A stretch of 5,787 bases of DNA from Acidobacteriaceae bacterium (GTDB lineage Bacteria > Acidobacteriota > Terriglobia > Terriglobales > Acidobacteriaceae): contig WQYS01000170.1 of assembly GCA_009781125.1 (NCBI GenBank), positions 1 to 5,787 of the forward strand. Reading direction: 5' to 3'. Shown piece after piece: positions 5,579-5,787 of the stretch (positions are counted from its first letter, which is position 1; each line of letters starts with the position of its first letter). Below the pieces are notes generated by a model. The model did no database searches, was not told the DNA's origin, and worked only from the letters and a program-made list of their open reading frames with translations. The position numbers and the translations under genes are program-made.

Positions 5579-5603
5579 ATTGTATCTGCGCGGCGGATAC
5601 AAT
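5579..5603. promoter_or_regulatory. Perfect 8-9-8 dyad filling the gap upstream of hemD
   Basis: ATTGTATC (5579-5586) and GATACAAT (5596-5603) are exact inverted copies separated by 9 nt. The dyad starts at the stop codon of the upstream gene and ends 9 nt before the hemD ATG. The hemD-proximal half contains TACAAT in the hemD direction, a five-of-six -10 match, so a bound protein would cover a possible promoter. Alternatively it forms an mRNA hairpin ahead of the start codon. Seen: the dyad and its position. Inferred: any regulatory role. Confidence 0.42.
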
Positions 5604-5787
5604 CAGCCGTGCGTCTTTTCCGGCTCATCGGGCTTGCCGAGTTTACGCATCTTCTTGACCGCCTGCGCCAGCGAGTGGTCGTTCATGGCGCGTACGGCGT
5701 CGGCGCGGACCTTCTTCATCAGCCCCGTCAGAGCCTTGTCGTCGAGAGAGATCCACTCTCCGGCGGTGGCCTCGAAGATGTCTCCCA
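5603..5787 (-). CDS. C-terminal end of an unrecognised protein upstream of hemD
   Basis: Sixty complete codons and a TGA stop (5603-5605) are open to the right edge on the minus strand. The visible end includes GEWISLDDKALTGLMKKVRA and closes with KKMRKLGKPDEPEKTHG. It is strongly charged, rich in Lys, Arg and Asp, likely helical in the middle with a flexible basic tail, and has no membrane segment or cysteine. Codon choice, with mostly G or C in third positions, matches the neighbouring genes, which supports real coding. I do not recognise the family. It is not an obvious end of HemC, HemB or another heme enzyme. Its stop lies 33 nt before the hemD ATG, so the two may share a transcript, with the dyad at 5579-5603 in between. 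The start and most of the gene are outside the window. Confidence 0.6.
   Translation of the reverse strand, partial: GDIFEATAGEWISLDDKALTGLMKKVRADAVRAMNDHSLAQAVKKMRKLGKPDEPEKTHG

Noticed and set aside
5570..5602. Extension of HemD to an in-frame TTG at 5602
   Set aside because: It would add 11 residues of no family character, begins directly at the stop codon of the upstream gene and lies in the 8-9-8 dyad.

Overview
The window looks like a piece of chromosome from a moderately GC-rich Gram-negative soil bacterium, most probably an acidobacterium of the Terriglobus/Granulicella/Edaphobacter group. This is inferred from the style of the inositol-3-phosphate synthase, HemQ and Nth proteins, and from intergenic hairpin repeats of a kind I associate with those genomes. 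No database search was possible. There is no phage, plasmid, CRISPR or insertion-sequence signature, and no tRNA or rRNA gene. The genes are housekeeping or membrane genes.

Layout, left to right. The 5' part of an inositol-3-phosphate synthase gene runs off the left edge on the minus strand (1-520). It has a readable promoter and a perfect 14-bp palindrome upstream. A 364-bp gap (521-884) then holds a repeat fragment and a 15-bp inverted-repeat element. Two minus-strand membrane-protein genes follow: a DUF805 protein with a long extra membrane region (1583-2692), and downstream of it a DedA-family protein (885-1511). A 165-bp divergent promoter gap separates the DUF805 gene from hemQ (2858-3619, plus), the coproheme decarboxylase of heme synthesis. 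After an imperfect hairpin repeat (3663-3794) comes nth (3840-4538, plus), endonuclease III with its iron-sulfur cluster. It converges on hemD (4775-5569, minus), uroporphyrinogen-III synthase. The gap between nth and hemD is almost filled by a compound inverted repeat of about 194 bp. The 3' end of an unrecognised minus-strand gene (5603-5787) lies just upstream of hemD.

How the genes relate. hemD and hemQ act early and last in tetrapyrrole synthesis but sit on opposite strands as separate units. Inositol-3-phosphate synthase and DedA both touch envelope lipid metabolism, though nothing in the sequence ties them together. DUF805-dedA is the only clear tandem pair besides the unknown gene-hemD pair.

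The most interesting content is between the genes. Three structurally different repeat elements occupy three of the intergenic gaps and are absent from the divergent promoter gap. The one between nth and hemD has paired changes between its two arms that keep local hairpins intact. Two perfect dyads (622-635 and 5579-5603) are candidate control sites for ino1 and hemD. I did not find a convincing new multi-gene system.
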